A stretch of DNA of 64,000 nucleotides from assembly GCA_020344215.1 (NCBI GenBank), contig CP070815.1, positions 3,866,199 through 3,930,198 on the forward strand, read 5' to 3'. A model generated the notes under the pieces. The model saw nothing but the letters and a program-made list of their open reading frames with translations. It ran no database searches and was not told the origin of the DNA. The position numbers were made by a program, and so were the translations under genes. The DNA comes from Gemmatimonadota bacterium (GTDB taxonomy: Bacteria > Gemmatimonadota > Gemmatimonadetes > Palauibacterales > KS3-K002). Positions 34,447 to 43,371 of the stretch are shown in pieces (positions within the stretch are counted from its first letter, which is position 1; the number at the start of each line of letters is the position of its first letter).

Positions 34447-35912
34447 GCGAGAGGGGCTACATACTGGTTGGCCATGACGGCACGCAGGCGTTGGCCGGGC
34501 TGGACGACGCCCTGGCAGGCGAGGGCTACAAGGTCCGAAGCGTCGGCGACGGGACCACACTACTCAGCTACATCGCCAGCCAGAACCCGGACCTCGTGGT
34601 CGTCGACGAGTCGATCCGGGAGATGGCGCCGGTGGAGATCGTTCGCCACGTCCGCCACCGCGTCGGCTCCCGGGACGTCCCGCTACTGCTGACCTCCTCG
34701 CAGCCGCAGGGCGACGATGCCGCCGCGGCGATCCGGGCCGGCGCCACCGACTACATTCGCAAGCCCTTCCAGGTAGGCGAGATGCTGGCCAGGATCGCCT
34801 CACACTTGGAGCGGGGACGGCTGATCCGGGAGTCGCGGCGCGAGGCCGACACCAGCGGGATCGTGCTCGAGATCGTCCGCGACGTGACGGCCAGCCTGTC
34901 GTCCGAGGAGATCTTCGATATCCTGGTGCGCCGGGTATCGCGTCTCTTCCAGATCCGGCGCTGCTCAATGATCCTCATCGAGGAGGGCGGCGAGCGAGGA
35001 ACGGTCGTGGCGGCGCACGACGACCCGAGCATCAGTGCCCTGGCTCTCGATCTCACTCGCTACCCCGAGATCCGGCAGGCCGTCGAGACGGGGGCGCCGG
35101 TGCTGGTGAAGAACCTGAAGGGTTCGGCGCTGTTCGAGCAGATCCGCCCGCTGTGGGAGACCGAGAACATCGAGATCGATATCCAGTCGATCGTCGCCAT
35201 ACCCTTCACATTCGACAAGAACCAGCACGGCGTCTTCTTCTTGCGCTCCAACCCTGACGAGCCGGCGCTCGACGAGGAATCGGTACGACTCACATCGGCC
35301 ATCGCCCAGGGCGCCGTCCGGGCGCTCAACCGTGCGGCGACGTTCGAGAGCGTCCTCTCGCACCAGGAACAGCTGGAGATCCTGGCGAAGACAGACGAGC
35401 TGACCGGCTGCCTCTCGCGCCGCTACTTGATGGAGCGGCTGGAGAACGAGCTGGAGCGCGCCGCCCGCTACGAGCGACTGCTGGGCGTCGTGATGTTCGA
35501 CATCGACGACTTCAAGCGGCTTAACGATACCCACGGCCATACCACAGGCGACGCGGCGCTCCGCTCGATCGGGGAGGTACTGCGTCGCTCGCTGCGCACA
35601 GCCGACTTCGTCGGCCGCTACGGCGGCGACGAGTTCCTGCTCGTCTTGCCCGAGACGAGCGCACACGGTACGCACCAGCTAGCCGAGCGAATCCGCAACG
35701 GCGTCAGCCGCCGCGAGTTCGATCTGCGAGGCGGCACGCTGAGGCTCACGGTGAGCGGCGGTGTCGCCGGCTTCCCCGACGCCGACGTAATTAGCCTGGA
35801 AGACCTGATCGACAGGGCGGACGAGGCGCTTTATAGGGCGAAGGCCGCCGGTCGCAATAAGGTGATCACCTTCAGCTCAGAGATGAAGGAAGAGAGCAAG
35901 AGCAAACAGTGA
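34443..35912 (+). CDS. REC-GAF-GGDEF diguanylate cyclase
   Basis: This 489-residue protein has a receiver-like domain (1-120), a GAF domain (about 135-300) and a GGDEF domain (about 320-480) that makes cyclic di-GMP. The active site is GGDEF at 394-398, with a product-inhibition RxxD site (R385-T-A-D388) at the usual five-residue spacing. In the receiver domain, D55, T84/S85 and K107 are kept, but the acidic pair is reduced to H11-D12, so phosphorylation may be altered. GGAG precedes the ATG. The 4-base overlap with the dehydratase gene couples their translation. Its stop codon lies in a heptamer repeat. Confidence 0.92.
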   Translation: MSERGYILVGHDGTQALAGLDDALAGEGYKVRSVGDGTTLLSYIASQNPDLVVVDESIREMAPVEIVRHVRHRVGSRDVPLLLTSSQPQGDDAAAAIRAGATDYIRKPFQVGEMLARIASHLERGRLIRESRREADTSGIVLEIVRDVTASLSSEEIFDILVRRVSRLFQIRRCSMILIEEGGERGTVVAAHDDPSISALALDLTRYPEIRQAVETGAPVLVKNLKGSALFEQIRPLWETENIEIDIQSIVAIPFTFDKNQHGVFFLRSNPDEPALDEESVRLTSAIAQGAVRALNRAATFESVLSHQEQLEILAKTDELTGCLSRRYLMERLENELERAARYERLLGVVMFDIDDFKRLNDTHGHTTGDAALRSIGEVLRRSLRTADFVGRYGGDEFLLVLPETSAHGTHQLAERIRNGVSRREFDLRGGTLRLTVSGGVAGFPDADVISLEDLIDRADEALYRAKAAGRNKVITFSSEMKEESKSKQ

Positions 35913-35963
35913 TCAGTAATCAGTAGCTAAGAGCTGGACTGCTGATCACCGATCACCGATCGC
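35909..35963. repeat. Heptamer tandem repeat, facing arms, locus 8
   Basis: The left arm is GTGATCA, GTAATCA and a partial unit (35909-35926). The right arm is TGATCAC, CGATCAC and CGATCG (from 35943). The motif is the same as at loci 1 and 2, some 35 kb away. The stop of the diguanylate cyclase gene (TGA, 35910-35912) is inside the first unit. Confidence 0.8.
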
Positions 35964-35970
35964 TGAAACC

Positions 35971-36915
35971 ATGTCTCCCCCGCTTCCCAACCCGACCCTC
36001 ACGGCTGTTCCCGGCATCACAGTCGGCCATGCTCAGGACCCGGATGCGGCGACGGGCTGCACCGTTGTGCTCGGCCCGTTCCGTGCGGCGGTGGACGTGC
36101 GGGGGATGGCGGCCGGGACACGGCAGTTCGGCGCGCTGTCACCCAATCACATGGTGCCGCAGGTGGACGGGCTGCTGCTGACCGGCGGCTCGGCCTACGG
36201 GCTCGCCGCTGCGGACGGTGTGGCGGGCTGGCTGGAGGAGCACGGGCGGGGTCTGCAGATCGACGCGGCTCGCGTGGCGATCGTGCCGAGCGCGGTGATC
36301 TTCGATCTCGGAGTGGGCCGGGCCGACCGGCGTCCGGACGCGGAGATGGGGCGCGCGGCGTGCGAGGCGGCGAGCGACGCGCCGGTGGCGGAGGGGCGGG
36401 TGGGAGTCGGTTGCGGCGCCACGGTGGGTAAGCTCTTCGGCCCGGCGGGCCGCATGCGGGGTGGAGTGGGGAGCTGGGCCCTGAAGTCGGGGGATCACGC
36501 CGTCGCGGCGCTCGTCGTGGTCAACGCGTACGGCGACGTGCTCGATGAGCGGGGAGAGATTATCGCCGGTGCCCGTGACGAGAGCGGAGCGTTCGTGGAT
36601 ACGGCGGCCTACCTGAGGCACTACGGGCTCCCCCCCGGGGCCGCGCCACAGCCGGGAACGAACACGACACTCGCCGTGATAGCGACCGACTGCCCGTTGA
36701 CCCGGACCGACCTGGCGGTGGTGACGCGGCAGGCGATGAACGCCGTGGTGCGCCGCATCGCGCCGGCCAACACGCAGTTCGACGGCGACCTGGTCTTCGC
36801 CTGTTCCGCGGGTCCGGACCCGCGGGAGGCGGCGGCGTCGGAGCTGCTGCGGCTGAGTCTGTGCGCCGAGTGGGCGCTGGCCCAGGCCATCGAGAGGGCG
36901 GTCAGGGCGCCCTGA
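35971..36915 (+). CDS. P1 family peptidase (DmpA/L-aminopeptidase type)
   Basis: This 314-residue protein matches the self-cleaving P1 peptidase family. It begins LTAVPGITVGHAQD and has LTGGSAYGLAAADGVAGWLEE, GVGCGATVGKLFG and the region around PGTNTTLAVIATD, where cleavage in DmpA-like enzymes exposes the N-terminal nucleophile. Homologues are aminopeptidases or beta-peptidyl aminopeptidases. There is no signal peptide. The ATG lies just after a heptamer array and lacks a clear ribosome binding site. Confidence 0.87.
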   Translation: MSPPLPNPTLTAVPGITVGHAQDPDAATGCTVVLGPFRAAVDVRGMAAGTRQFGALSPNHMVPQVDGLLLTGGSAYGLAAADGVAGWLEEHGRGLQIDAARVAIVPSAVIFDLGVGRADRRPDAEMGRAACEAASDAPVAEGRVGVGCGATVGKLFGPAGRMRGGVGSWALKSGDHAVAALVVVNAYGDVLDERGEIIAGARDESGAFVDTAAYLRHYGLPPGAAPQPGTNTTLAVIATDCPLTRTDLAVVTRQAMNAVVRRIAPANTQFDGDLVFACSAGPDPREAAASELLRLSLCAEWALAQAIERAVRAP

Positions 36916-36991
36916 CTGGCGATGCTCGTCGGTCTGGACCAGATTGCGAAGTTTAGTTTATTCCGGCTGAAGCCGCGGAGGAGGAGGAGCT

Positions 36992-37759
36992 TTGCAGCAG
37001 GCCGCGACCCCGATCCGGGTCCGGGTATTCTTCGATATCGACGGTACCCTGCTGTACACCGACGGTGCGGGGCGCGTAGCCGTTCAGGCCGCGCTCGAGG
37101 CGGTCTACGGGACGAGCGGCCCTATCGATGGCTACATCTTCCACGGTAAGACCGATCCGCGGATTGTGGTGGAGTTGATGGTGGCAGCCGGATTCGATGA
37201 GGCGGAGGTCCGGCGGCGCATGCCGCGGGTTTGGCCGATCTACCTCCGGGCGCTGGAGCGTGAGCTGGAGGTGCGGCGTCGCGAGGGCCGGGTCACGCTT
37301 CTGCCCGGCGTCGTCGAGCTGCTCGCAGCGCTCGATAGCCGGGGCGATGTGACGGTTGGGCTGCTCACCGGGAACATCGAGGAGGGCGCCCGGTTGAAGC
37401 TCGCAGCCGCCGGGTTGGGATCGACCTTCGAGCTGGGTGGCTTCGGTTCCGACTCGGAGGACCGTGCGGAGGTGGCGCGCGTGGCGCTGGAGCGGAGCAG
37501 GCCGCCGGTCGGAGATGCGGAGCCGGTGACAGTTGTGGTCGGGGATACGCCCGAGGACGTCGCCTGCGCACGGGCGGTCGAGGCCTACGCGGTGGCGGTA
37601 GCCACAGGCCGCCACAGCGTCGAACAACTGGAAGAGACTGGGGCCGACGCCGTGTTCGAGGACTTCAGCGACACGGGAGCAGTCCTGAGCTGTGTACTGA
37701 AGCTCGCCGGGACGGAGGACGCAGCCGCCGGCGCGGCTGGGCATGGCGGTGATCGATGA
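36992..37759 (+). CDS. HAD superfamily hydrolase, phosphoglycolate phosphatase-like
   Basis: This 255-residue HAD phosphatase-like protein carries motif I FDIDGTLL (nucleophile Asp in DxD), a helical cap domain, motif II as LLTGN, and motif IV VVGDTPEDVACA. The natural substrate is unknown; the cap type resembles Gph. The start is a TTG, chosen because GAGGAGGAGG lies directly upstream at ideal spacing. Its stop overlaps the next gene as ATGA, so it is coupled to the unknown membrane protein that follows. Confidence 0.87.
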   Translation: MQQAATPIRVRVFFDIDGTLLYTDGAGRVAVQAALEAVYGTSGPIDGYIFHGKTDPRIVVELMVAAGFDEAEVRRRMPRVWPIYLRALERELEVRRREGRVTLLPGVVELLAALDSRGDVTVGLLTGNIEEGARLKLAAAGLGSTFELGGFGSDSEDRAEVARVALERSRPPVGDAEPVTVVVGDTPEDVACARAVEAYAVAVATGRHSVEQLEETGADAVFEDFSDTGAVLSCVLKLAGTEDAAAGAAGHGGDR

Positions 37760-39222
37760 GCTACGAAGGCAACTTTGACGTAGTGATCGAGGGCGTGGGA
37801 GCGGCACGCGGCGCCAGGGTCCTGGCGGCGCCCGAAGGGCTGTACGTCGAGAAGCACCATGTCCCCTACTCGACGCTGCTGGGTGTGGCGCTCAGGGGCT
37901 CGATCCTGCTGGTGGTGGGCACCCAGGTCGCCATGGCGCTGCGCGGCAGCCACGAAGGGTTGGCCACGCTGGCGGCGGAGCTACGTGGCCGTGCCGATCT
38001 CGCTCACTTGGCGCGGACGGACCGAGACGCGCTGACGGGCGAGCGTGTCGTGTTCGCGACGCCGGTGGCGTTGTCCGGGCTGGTAGAGATGGAGCGGTTC
38101 AAGGGGATGGCGCTGGAGGTCGTCACCGACCAGGCGCTCCATGTGTTCGAGCGAGGCGGCCGCCACGTCCGCCTGCCCTGGGATCGCATCACCAAGGTCG
38201 ATGTGACCCAGGCCAAGTTCGGGCGGTTGCTGAGGATCGGCAGCGGCCCCACGCAGCTGGAGATCCTCTATCTGACCGACGCGCAGGTCCAGACGATCCG
38301 CGGGCTCTCCTCGCGCCACTCGAGTGCTGTCCTGGGTGTGGCAGGTGAAGCGGAGGCGGCGGGGGTGGAAGCGCCAGCTGCGGACGTGTCTACGGTGGCG
38401 GCGGCGCGCGCCGGCGAAGACCTGGTGCAGCGCTTCTCGATCCCGGAGTTCGAGGCTTCGCTGGGCGCGGTCGGCGCCGGGTCAGACCGGCCACTTGGCG
38501 CGGCGATCGATAGGCTTCAGATGTCGTCGCTGTTGCCGGTGGGCTTCCTGGAGGAACACCTGCGGGAGCTCCGCAATATCTACGACGGGGCACTGCTCAA
38601 GGCGAAGCGTGAGGCCGCCGCGTCGCGCGACCTGTTCGGCGCGGCCAAGGCGCTTGACGGCCAGCGCCTTTGGGACGCTGTGCTCGACAACGTGGGCGTG
38701 GCAACCGAGGCGACGGTTCGCGCCTTCGAGCGGCAGACGCGACGCGTCGCCGCCAACCGCCGGATCCCGTGGCGGAAGGCTCGTGGCAAGTTCATGCCGT
38801 CAACCAAGGAAGTGTCCGGCGTGAAGCAGCGTGTGACCCGGGGTGTCTCGCCACTGGAGAAGCCGCTGAAAGCGGTCACCCAGGCGTCGGAAGCGCTGCG
38901 GCCGGCCGCCGAGGCGGGCCCGGCAGAACTCAAGGCGGCGTATGAGCGCTGGCTGCAGAGCCTGCAGGAACTCGATCAGGCCTATGCCACCGGCTGGGCG
39001 GGGTTCAGCCGCGAAGTCATCGGCGTGTGGCAGGACTCGTTCGTGCCGCGGCTGACACGACTGGGCGGCGAGCGGCGGCGGCTGCTTCCCAGGCCGTTCA
39101 AGATAGCGTTCTATTTTGTGTTGTTCGTGATCATCGCGTTCGCAGCGTATCTGTACTTCACCGGCCAGCTGGATCAGGTCATCCAGTTCGAGCAGGTAGA
39201 GTCGATCCCACAACCCGACTGA
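37756..39222 (+). CDS. Unknown protein with PH-like N-terminus and C-terminal membrane anchor
   Basis: This 488-residue protein has no family I can name. The first 185 residues are beta-rich and contain a segment (VTDQALHVFERGGRHVRLPWDRITKVDV) that reads like a bacterial PH domain. The middle and later parts are helical and rich in Ala, Arg and Glu. One membrane helix lies near the end (about 449-467), followed by a short polar tail, giving a tail-anchored layout with nearly the whole protein on the cytoplasmic side. It is coupled to the HAD gene by an ATGA overlap, and 15 bp later the DsbA-like gene begins. Confidence 0.75.
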   Translation: MSYEGNFDVVIEGVGAARGARVLAAPEGLYVEKHHVPYSTLLGVALRGSILLVVGTQVAMALRGSHEGLATLAAELRGRADLAHLARTDRDALTGERVVFATPVALSGLVEMERFKGMALEVVTDQALHVFERGGRHVRLPWDRITKVDVTQAKFGRLLRIGSGPTQLEILYLTDAQVQTIRGLSSRHSSAVLGVAGEAEAAGVEAPAADVSTVAAARAGEDLVQRFSIPEFEASLGAVGAGSDRPLGAAIDRLQMSSLLPVGFLEEHLRELRNIYDGALLKAKREAAASRDLFGAAKALDGQRLWDAVLDNVGVATEATVRAFERQTRRVAANRRIPWRKARGKFMPSTKEVSGVKQRVTRGVSPLEKPLKAVTQASEALRPAAEAGPAELKAAYERWLQSLQELDQAYATGWAGFSREVIGVWQDSFVPRLTRLGGERRRLLPRPFKIAFYFVLFVIIAFAAYLYFTGQLDQVIQFEQVESIPQPD

Positions 39223-39237
39223 TTCGGAGGTCGCTGT

Positions 39238-39963
39238 ATGGCAGATTCGCAGTCCAAGTTCTACGGCTTGCTGGCGTTGATATTCGTCGCGGGAGCGGCG
39301 TTGATCGGCTATCTCACGGTCGAGAATCGGAGTCCTACCCCGGGCGGCGACGCGTCGGACTCGCTGTCCCAGGTCGTGCTCGACGACCTGGCGGCCGGGG
39401 ATCTGGGCGTCGTCAGTGGCTCTGCCAGCGCGCCTGTAGTGATCGAGGAGTACGCCGACTACCTGTGCGGCGCCTGCGGGATGGTGGCGACCCTGACCGT
39501 GCCGCAGATCCTCGAGAACTACATCGACACCGGCAAGGCCCGGTTCGTTTTCTACGACTTCCCGCTGAATCCCGGTTCGCCGGCCGAGTTGGCCGCCCAG
39601 GCCGCGCGGTGCGCCGGCGACCAGAACGCCTTCTGGCCGATGCACAAGGTGCTGATGGGCCGGCAGCGCGAGTGGGGCACCTCGCGCAGAGTGACCGAAA
39701 TGTTCCGCCGCTACGGCGACGGGCTGGGCTTGAATGGCAAGGCGATCGAGGAGTGTGTGGATGGCGGCAAGTACCGTGACGCCGTGATCGGCAGTGGACA
39801 GCGCGCTCGGCAGCTGGGGCTTAACCAGACGCCGACCTTCATAATCAACGGCAGAGTCCACCTCGGCGCGATGGGCTACGACCGGCTAGCGCAAATCATC
39901 GATGAGGAGCTCGCCCGCAGGCAGACCGCCGGTCAGGCACCGGCGCCTACCGAGGGCCAGTGA
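39238..39963 (+). CDS. DsbA-like thiol:disulfide oxidoreductase, membrane-anchored
   Basis: This 241-residue protein has an N-terminal membrane anchor (about residues 9-26) and a thioredoxin-fold domain with active site C77-G-A-C80. The cis-proline loop appears as NQTPTFIING. It belongs to the DsbA/BdbD-like group that introduces disulfides into exported proteins. GGAGGT precedes the ATG. The next gene, a VKOR homologue, overlaps by GTGA and should reoxidise it, which makes a complete oxidative folding pair. Confidence 0.9.
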   Translation: MADSQSKFYGLLALIFVAGAALIGYLTVENRSPTPGGDASDSLSQVVLDDLAAGDLGVVSGSASAPVVIEEYADYLCGACGMVATLTVPQILENYIDTGKARFVFYDFPLNPGSPAELAAQAARCAGDQNAFWPMHKVLMGRQREWGTSRRVTEMFRRYGDGLGLNGKAIEECVDGGKYRDAVIGSGQRARQLGLNQTPTFIINGRVHLGAMGYDRLAQIIDEELARRQTAGQAPAPTEGQ

Positions 39964-40424
39964 ACCGTCGCAGGGCTATCGCGGTCCTAACGCTGCTAGG
40001 GATCCTCGACGCGACCTATCTGCTGCTCGGCAAGCTGGGCATCACGAGCGGCTACGCCTGCAGCGTCACGCAGGGCTGCGACGTTGTCAACACGTCGCAG
40101 TACTCTGTGTTCCTCGGGATACCGGTGGCGGCGATCGGCCTGGCCGGCTATCTGGCGCTGTTCGTGTTGGCGGTTGCCGGGACTCAATCGCGCTGGCTGG
40201 CGGACCGGCGGCCCGATCTGTTGCTCAGCGTCCTCGCCGGCCTCGCAGCCCTCTTCTCTCTGTACCTCACCTATGCCGAGCTGTTCATCCTGCGCGCGAT
40301 CTGTCAGTGGTGCGTGGTCTCGCAGCTGCTGATCCTCGCGATCCTCGTGCTGGCGCTCGCGGGTGTCACGGGGAAGCGCGGGGAGGACATCGAAGGCGGT
40401 CGAGCACCGAATGCCGAATACTGA
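39960..40424 (+). CDS. Vitamin K epoxide reductase (VKOR) family protein
   Basis: Bacterial VKOR homologues pass electrons from DsbA-like proteins to quinone in the inner membrane, replacing DsbB. This 154-residue protein has four membrane helices, the loop cysteines C34 and C40 in CSVTQGCDVV, the conserved NTSQYSVFLGIPVA stretch, and the active pair C115-Q-W-C118. The GTG start overlaps the DsbA-like stop. The last six codons and the stop come from a heptamer array, so the C-terminal tail (APNAEY) is repeat-encoded. Confidence 0.92.
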   Translation: MNRRRAIAVLTLLGILDATYLLLGKLGITSGYACSVTQGCDVVNTSQYSVFLGIPVAAIGLAGYLALFVLAVAGTQSRWLADRRPDLLLSVLAGLAALFSLYLTYAELFILRAICQWCVVSQLLILAILVLALAGVTGKRGEDIEGGRAPNAEY

Positions 40425-40510
40425 TTACTGACTACCGATTGCCGAACGGCGAATCTCCAAGCACTACCCTCGGCTCTTCGGCATTCAGTGTTCTACATTC
40501 GGAATACGGA
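40407..40510. repeat. Heptamer tandem repeat, facing arms, locus 9
   Basis: The left arm (40407-40455) is CCGAATG, CCGAATA, CTGATTA, CTGACTA, CCGATTG, CCGAACG, GCGAATC. The right arm (40477-40510) is TTCGGCA, TTCAGTG, TTCTACA, TTCGGAA. The left arm mixes the GATTA-type and GAATG-type units seen separately elsewhere. It begins inside the VKOR coding region. Confidence 0.85.
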
Positions 40511-40535
40511 GCGCGAGTAACGCAGCGCACTCAGA

Positions 40536-40567
40536 CAAAAAGGGCAAGGTGTTCCCTTGCCCTTTCG
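40536..40567. terminator. Bidirectional rho-independent terminator
   Basis: AAAGGGCAAGG pairs perfectly with CCTTGCCCTTT around a 5-base loop. On the minus strand it is followed by TTTTTGT, so it is strongest for the sigma factor gene. It also closes the plus-strand VKOR operon. Confidence 0.85.
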
Positions 40568-40591
40568 TATATCGTGTTGCTGCTACTCGAG

Positions 40592-41452
40592 TCAACTCGG
40601 CGCCCAGAATCCTTCCAGCGCCTTGCCATCCGGCGACTGTCGTAGCTTCTCGAAAGCGCGGTTGCGGATCTGGCGGATCCGCTCGCGCGTTACACCTAGG
40701 AGCGAGCCGATCTCTTCCAGCGTCATCTCCTCCCCGTCGTCGAGGCCGTAGTAGAGGACCAGGATCTTACGCTCGCGCTCGGTCAGGTACTTCTTGAACA
40801 TGTCCTGCAGGAACTGGCGGCGCGCCTGGAACTCGATCTCGTCCTGGATGTCCTCCGTCTCCATCCCGGAGAAGCGCTCGCCGAAGGATGCGCTGTCGCG
40901 GTCGGTGCGGTCGAGCGGTGCGTCGAGGCTGAGCTCGGCTGACGCGACACGCCGCAGCGCCCTGATCGTCTGCACCGGCTCACCCATGCGATCGGCGATC
41001 TCGCGGTCGGTCGGTGTCCGGCCCAGTTGCTGGGTCAGCGCCGTCTCGGTCCGCGACAGCTTCACGAGGTTCGAGTTCTGGTTGAGCGGTATGCGGACGG
41101 AGCGCGTCTGCTCGGCCAGCGCCTGCAGCACGGTCTGGCGAATCCACCAGACGGCGTAGGAGATGAACTTGACACCCTTGTCCGGGTCGAACTTCTTCAC
41201 CGCCTTGAGCAGCCCCTCGTTGCCGATACAGACCAGCTCGGCCAAGTTCAGCCCGCGGCCCTGGTACTTCTTCACGTACGAGATGACGAAGCGCAGGTTC
41301 GCCGTCACCAGCCGCTCGGCGGCCTTGCGGTCGCCCGATCGGGCGCGACGTGCGATCTCACGCTCCGTCGCGGCGTCCTCGATGAGCGGGTATTTCTCGA
41401 CGTCGTGAAGGTATTGGTCGAATGAGTCTAAGGCTTTTGAGCTAAAGAACAT
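40592..41452 (-). CDS. Sigma-70 family RNA polymerase sigma factor (RpoD/SigA-like, short)
   Basis: This 286-residue factor has region 1.2 (ALDSFDQYLHDVEKYPLI), region 2 (NLRFVISYVKKYQGRGLNLAELVCIGNEGLLKAVKKFD, with the -10 reading and melting helix FISYAVWWIRQTVLQAL), region 3 and region 4 (LTEREREKILVLYYG-like, then MTLEEIGSLLGVTRERIRQIRNRAFEKLR). It lacks the long region 1.1 of E. coli RpoD, as in the short principal sigma factors of some phyla; it may be the principal or a stationary-type factor. The ATG at 41452 was taken; a GTG two codons earlier is possible. A promoter lies about 180 bp upstream. Confidence 0.9.
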   Translation of the reverse strand: MFFSSKALDSFDQYLHDVEKYPLIEDAATEREIARRARSGDRKAAERLVTANLRFVISYVKKYQGRGLNLAELVCIGNEGLLKAVKKFDPDKGVKFISYAVWWIRQTVLQALAEQTRSVRIPLNQNSNLVKLSRTETALTQQLGRTPTDREIADRMGEPVQTIRALRRVASAELSLDAPLDRTDRDSASFGERFSGMETEDIQDEIEFQARRQFLQDMFKKYLTERERKILVLYYGLDDGEEMTLEEIGSLLGVTRERIRQIRNRAFEKLRQSPDGKALEGFWAPS

Positions 41453-41634
41453 GCTCACTCTGCTGCGACTCGGAGTTCAGTTCCCTGTAATGGAAACCCG
41501 CGAGCGCCGCCTGGCGGCCTCGCGGGGGATACCGCAGCACGCCCGAGCGCCATGCGCCTCGCCAACCAGCCGCCCCGTAGCGGTACCGGCGGCGTAAACG
41601 GACGACCTCAAGACGTAGATAAGCAAGACCGTAT

Positions 41635-41663
41635 AGTATATGCCCGTTCCCCGGTCTCGTAAA
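41635..41663 (-). promoter_or_regulatory. Sigma-70-type promoter for the sigma factor gene
   Basis: On the minus strand TTTACG (41658-41663) and TATACT (41635-41640) are separated by exactly 17 bp, matching the consensus at 4 and 5 of 6 positions. This would give a leader of about 175 bases. Confidence 0.5.
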
Positions 41664-41734
41664 CCCCCGAAGACAAGGCGAATGGGCGCAACGCCCTACC
41701 CCAAAACGCCTTCCGGCCCTTGGAACAACAGTCT

Positions 41735-42748
41735 TTACGCCGAGCCGGGTCCTCCAGGTTCCACCGGCTCGGTCTTCGGACCCGCCAAAGCTGCCAAGAT
41801 GGCGGGCCCGGGCGGCGCGTCGGGGCCTACGCACACGGCATACGGCGTCAGGGCATCCAGCTGCACCGTCTCGAGGAGCGCACCGTGGTCGGCGCGTCCC
41901 GAGGCGCGCGGCAGCCGGATGAACCTGGATCTGTACCCGCGGTGGTGGGCGAAGAGCGGGGGGCGGTCCTGGGCGACGAGGAGCCGGCCTCGCAGGTATG
42001 GCCAGCGGGCACCAACCCGGGCCAGGCTGGCTCGGGCGGAGCGGACCCGGCTGATCGGGATGTCCAGCTCAGCCTCGGCGGCCTTGCTGAGGCGAGCCGG
42101 CAGGTCGGGCCCGGCGTCCCAGCGGTGGTAGCGGCCGGCCCGGGATATCACGGCGAAGCAGCCGGCAAGGGCGAGGTAGGCGGCGCCCCAGAGCCGGGGC
42201 CACCAGGGCAGCGGCGCCAGCACCATGACGAGGGCGCCCGCTGCAGCGAAGGGGGGAGCGATCCAGGCGAGCGTCGCGATCACGGCGGCCAGGCCCAGCT
42301 GCACGGCGGTGAACCCCCGGCGTCGTGGCGAAGGGCCAGCGGTGCGCGCCGCCGTGTGGACGGCCAGCACCGGGATGTGGACCAGAAGGGCAACGACGAG
42401 AGCCGCCAGCGCGACGGCCCAACCCAGGTAGCGGCCGTGCTGGTCCAGCGCTGCGGCGGCGAAGAGAGCCGCCGCGGGCGGCCGGACCAGGGTGTGCAGG
42501 GCACTCCAGATGAGATCGAGCAGCCTGAATCGGGAGAGGATCAACTCGACGACCGCCAGCGCCACGAGCGTTCCCCAAACCAGGGGCGCCGCGAGGCCCG
42601 CCGGCGACTCGGGCAGGATGATGAAGCCGAGGTAGGCCGCCGCACCGAGAGCCCCGAGGGCGGTGTAGAGGCTGAGGCCCATGGCGACGGCGGTGGCCAG
42701 CAGGCTGAGCAGCAGGGCGATCGACTCGGGGTTGAGCGTCGGTTCCAA
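41735..42748 (-). CDS. Multi-pass membrane protein, DUF4126-like N-terminus
   Basis: This 337-residue protein has about six membrane helices in the first 210 residues. The opening (LATAVAMGLSLYTALGALGAAAYLGF) resembles DUF4126 proteins, and the rest is a cytoplasmic domain with RGRLLVAQDRPPLFAHHRG, seen here as an Arg-rich beta region. Function is unknown. The start is a TTG with GAGGA at short spacing, 18 bp after the previous gene's stop. An ATG 22 codons later would cut the first helix. Confidence 0.65.
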   Translation of the reverse strand: MEPTLNPESIALLLSLLATAVAMGLSLYTALGALGAAAYLGFIILPESPAGLAAPLVWGTLVALAVVELILSRFRLLDLIWSALHTLVRPPAAALFAAAALDQHGRYLGWAVALAALVVALLVHIPVLAVHTAARTAGPSPRRRGFTAVQLGLAAVIATLAWIAPPFAAAGALVMVLAPLPWWPRLWGAAYLALAGCFAVISRAGRYHRWDAGPDLPARLSKAAEAELDIPISRVRSARASLARVGARWPYLRGRLLVAQDRPPLFAHHRGYRSRFIRLPRASGRADHGALLETVQLDALTPYAVCVGPDAPPGPAILAALAGPKTEPVEPGGPGSA

Positions 42749-42766
42749 AAGGTCCTCGGGGTCCGG

Positions 42767-43366
42767 TTACTGGCGCTCGACGGCCGCAATAGCCGAGAGG
42801 ATCTCGGCCCGTAGCTCCTCGTACGAGGCGAGGCCGGCCAGCGAGCGGCCTTCGAGGACGATCGTGGGCGCGCCCGTAGCGCCGGATGCGAGCGCCTTGC
42901 GCAGGTCCGCATCCACGACCGCCAGCGTCTCCGGCGCGCTCAGGCAGGCGGCGAACGCGTCGGGCTCGAGCCCCAAGTTCTTGGCGTACGCGATCCACAG
43001 CGAGTCGGGCGCGGCATCGCCAGCCCACTCAGGCTGGCGCACGTACAAGTAATCGTGGAACGCCCAGAACTTGCCCGCCACCCCTGCGCAATGAGCGGCC
43101 TTGGCCGAGGCGACGGCGTTGCGGTGGACCGCCGCCAGCGGGAAGTAGACGTAGCGCACGCGAACCAGCCCCCCATCGACGAACTCGGCGTTAATGGCAG
43201 GCATCGCCGCCAGCGCGAAGTTGCGGCAGTAGGGGCACTCGAAGTCGGAGTAGATGGCGAGCTCGAGCGGCGCGTCGGCGGAGCCCAGCCTGCGGTAGTC
43301 GGGATCCTGGGTCCGCAAGAGACCGGGGACAAGAACAGCAGCGAGCAGTAGGCAGGGCATTCTCAT
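42767..43366 (-). CDS. DsbA-like thioredoxin-fold protein, exported
   Basis: This 199-residue protein has a signal peptide (MRMPCLLLAAVLVPGLL) and a DsbA-like domain with active site C44-P-Y-C47 in SDFECPYCRNF. The TGAPTIVLEG loop supplies the cis-proline. It resembles the DSBA/DsbG-type oxidoreductases of the periplasm. Two ATGs six bases apart are possible; the first was used. It is the second DsbA-like gene within 4 kb, on the other strand and not next to a VKOR gene, so it may serve other substrates. Confidence 0.87.
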   Translation of the reverse strand: MRMPCLLLAAVLVPGLLRTQDPDYRRLGSADAPLELAIYSDFECPYCRNFALAAMPAINAEFVDGGLVRVRYVYFPLAAVHRNAVASAKAAHCAGVAGKFWAFHDYLYVRQPEWAGDAAPDSLWIAYAKNLGLEPDAFAACLSAPETLAVVDADLRKALASGATGAPTIVLEGRSLAGLASYEELRAEILSAIAAVERQ

Positions 43367-43371
43367 GTCTG

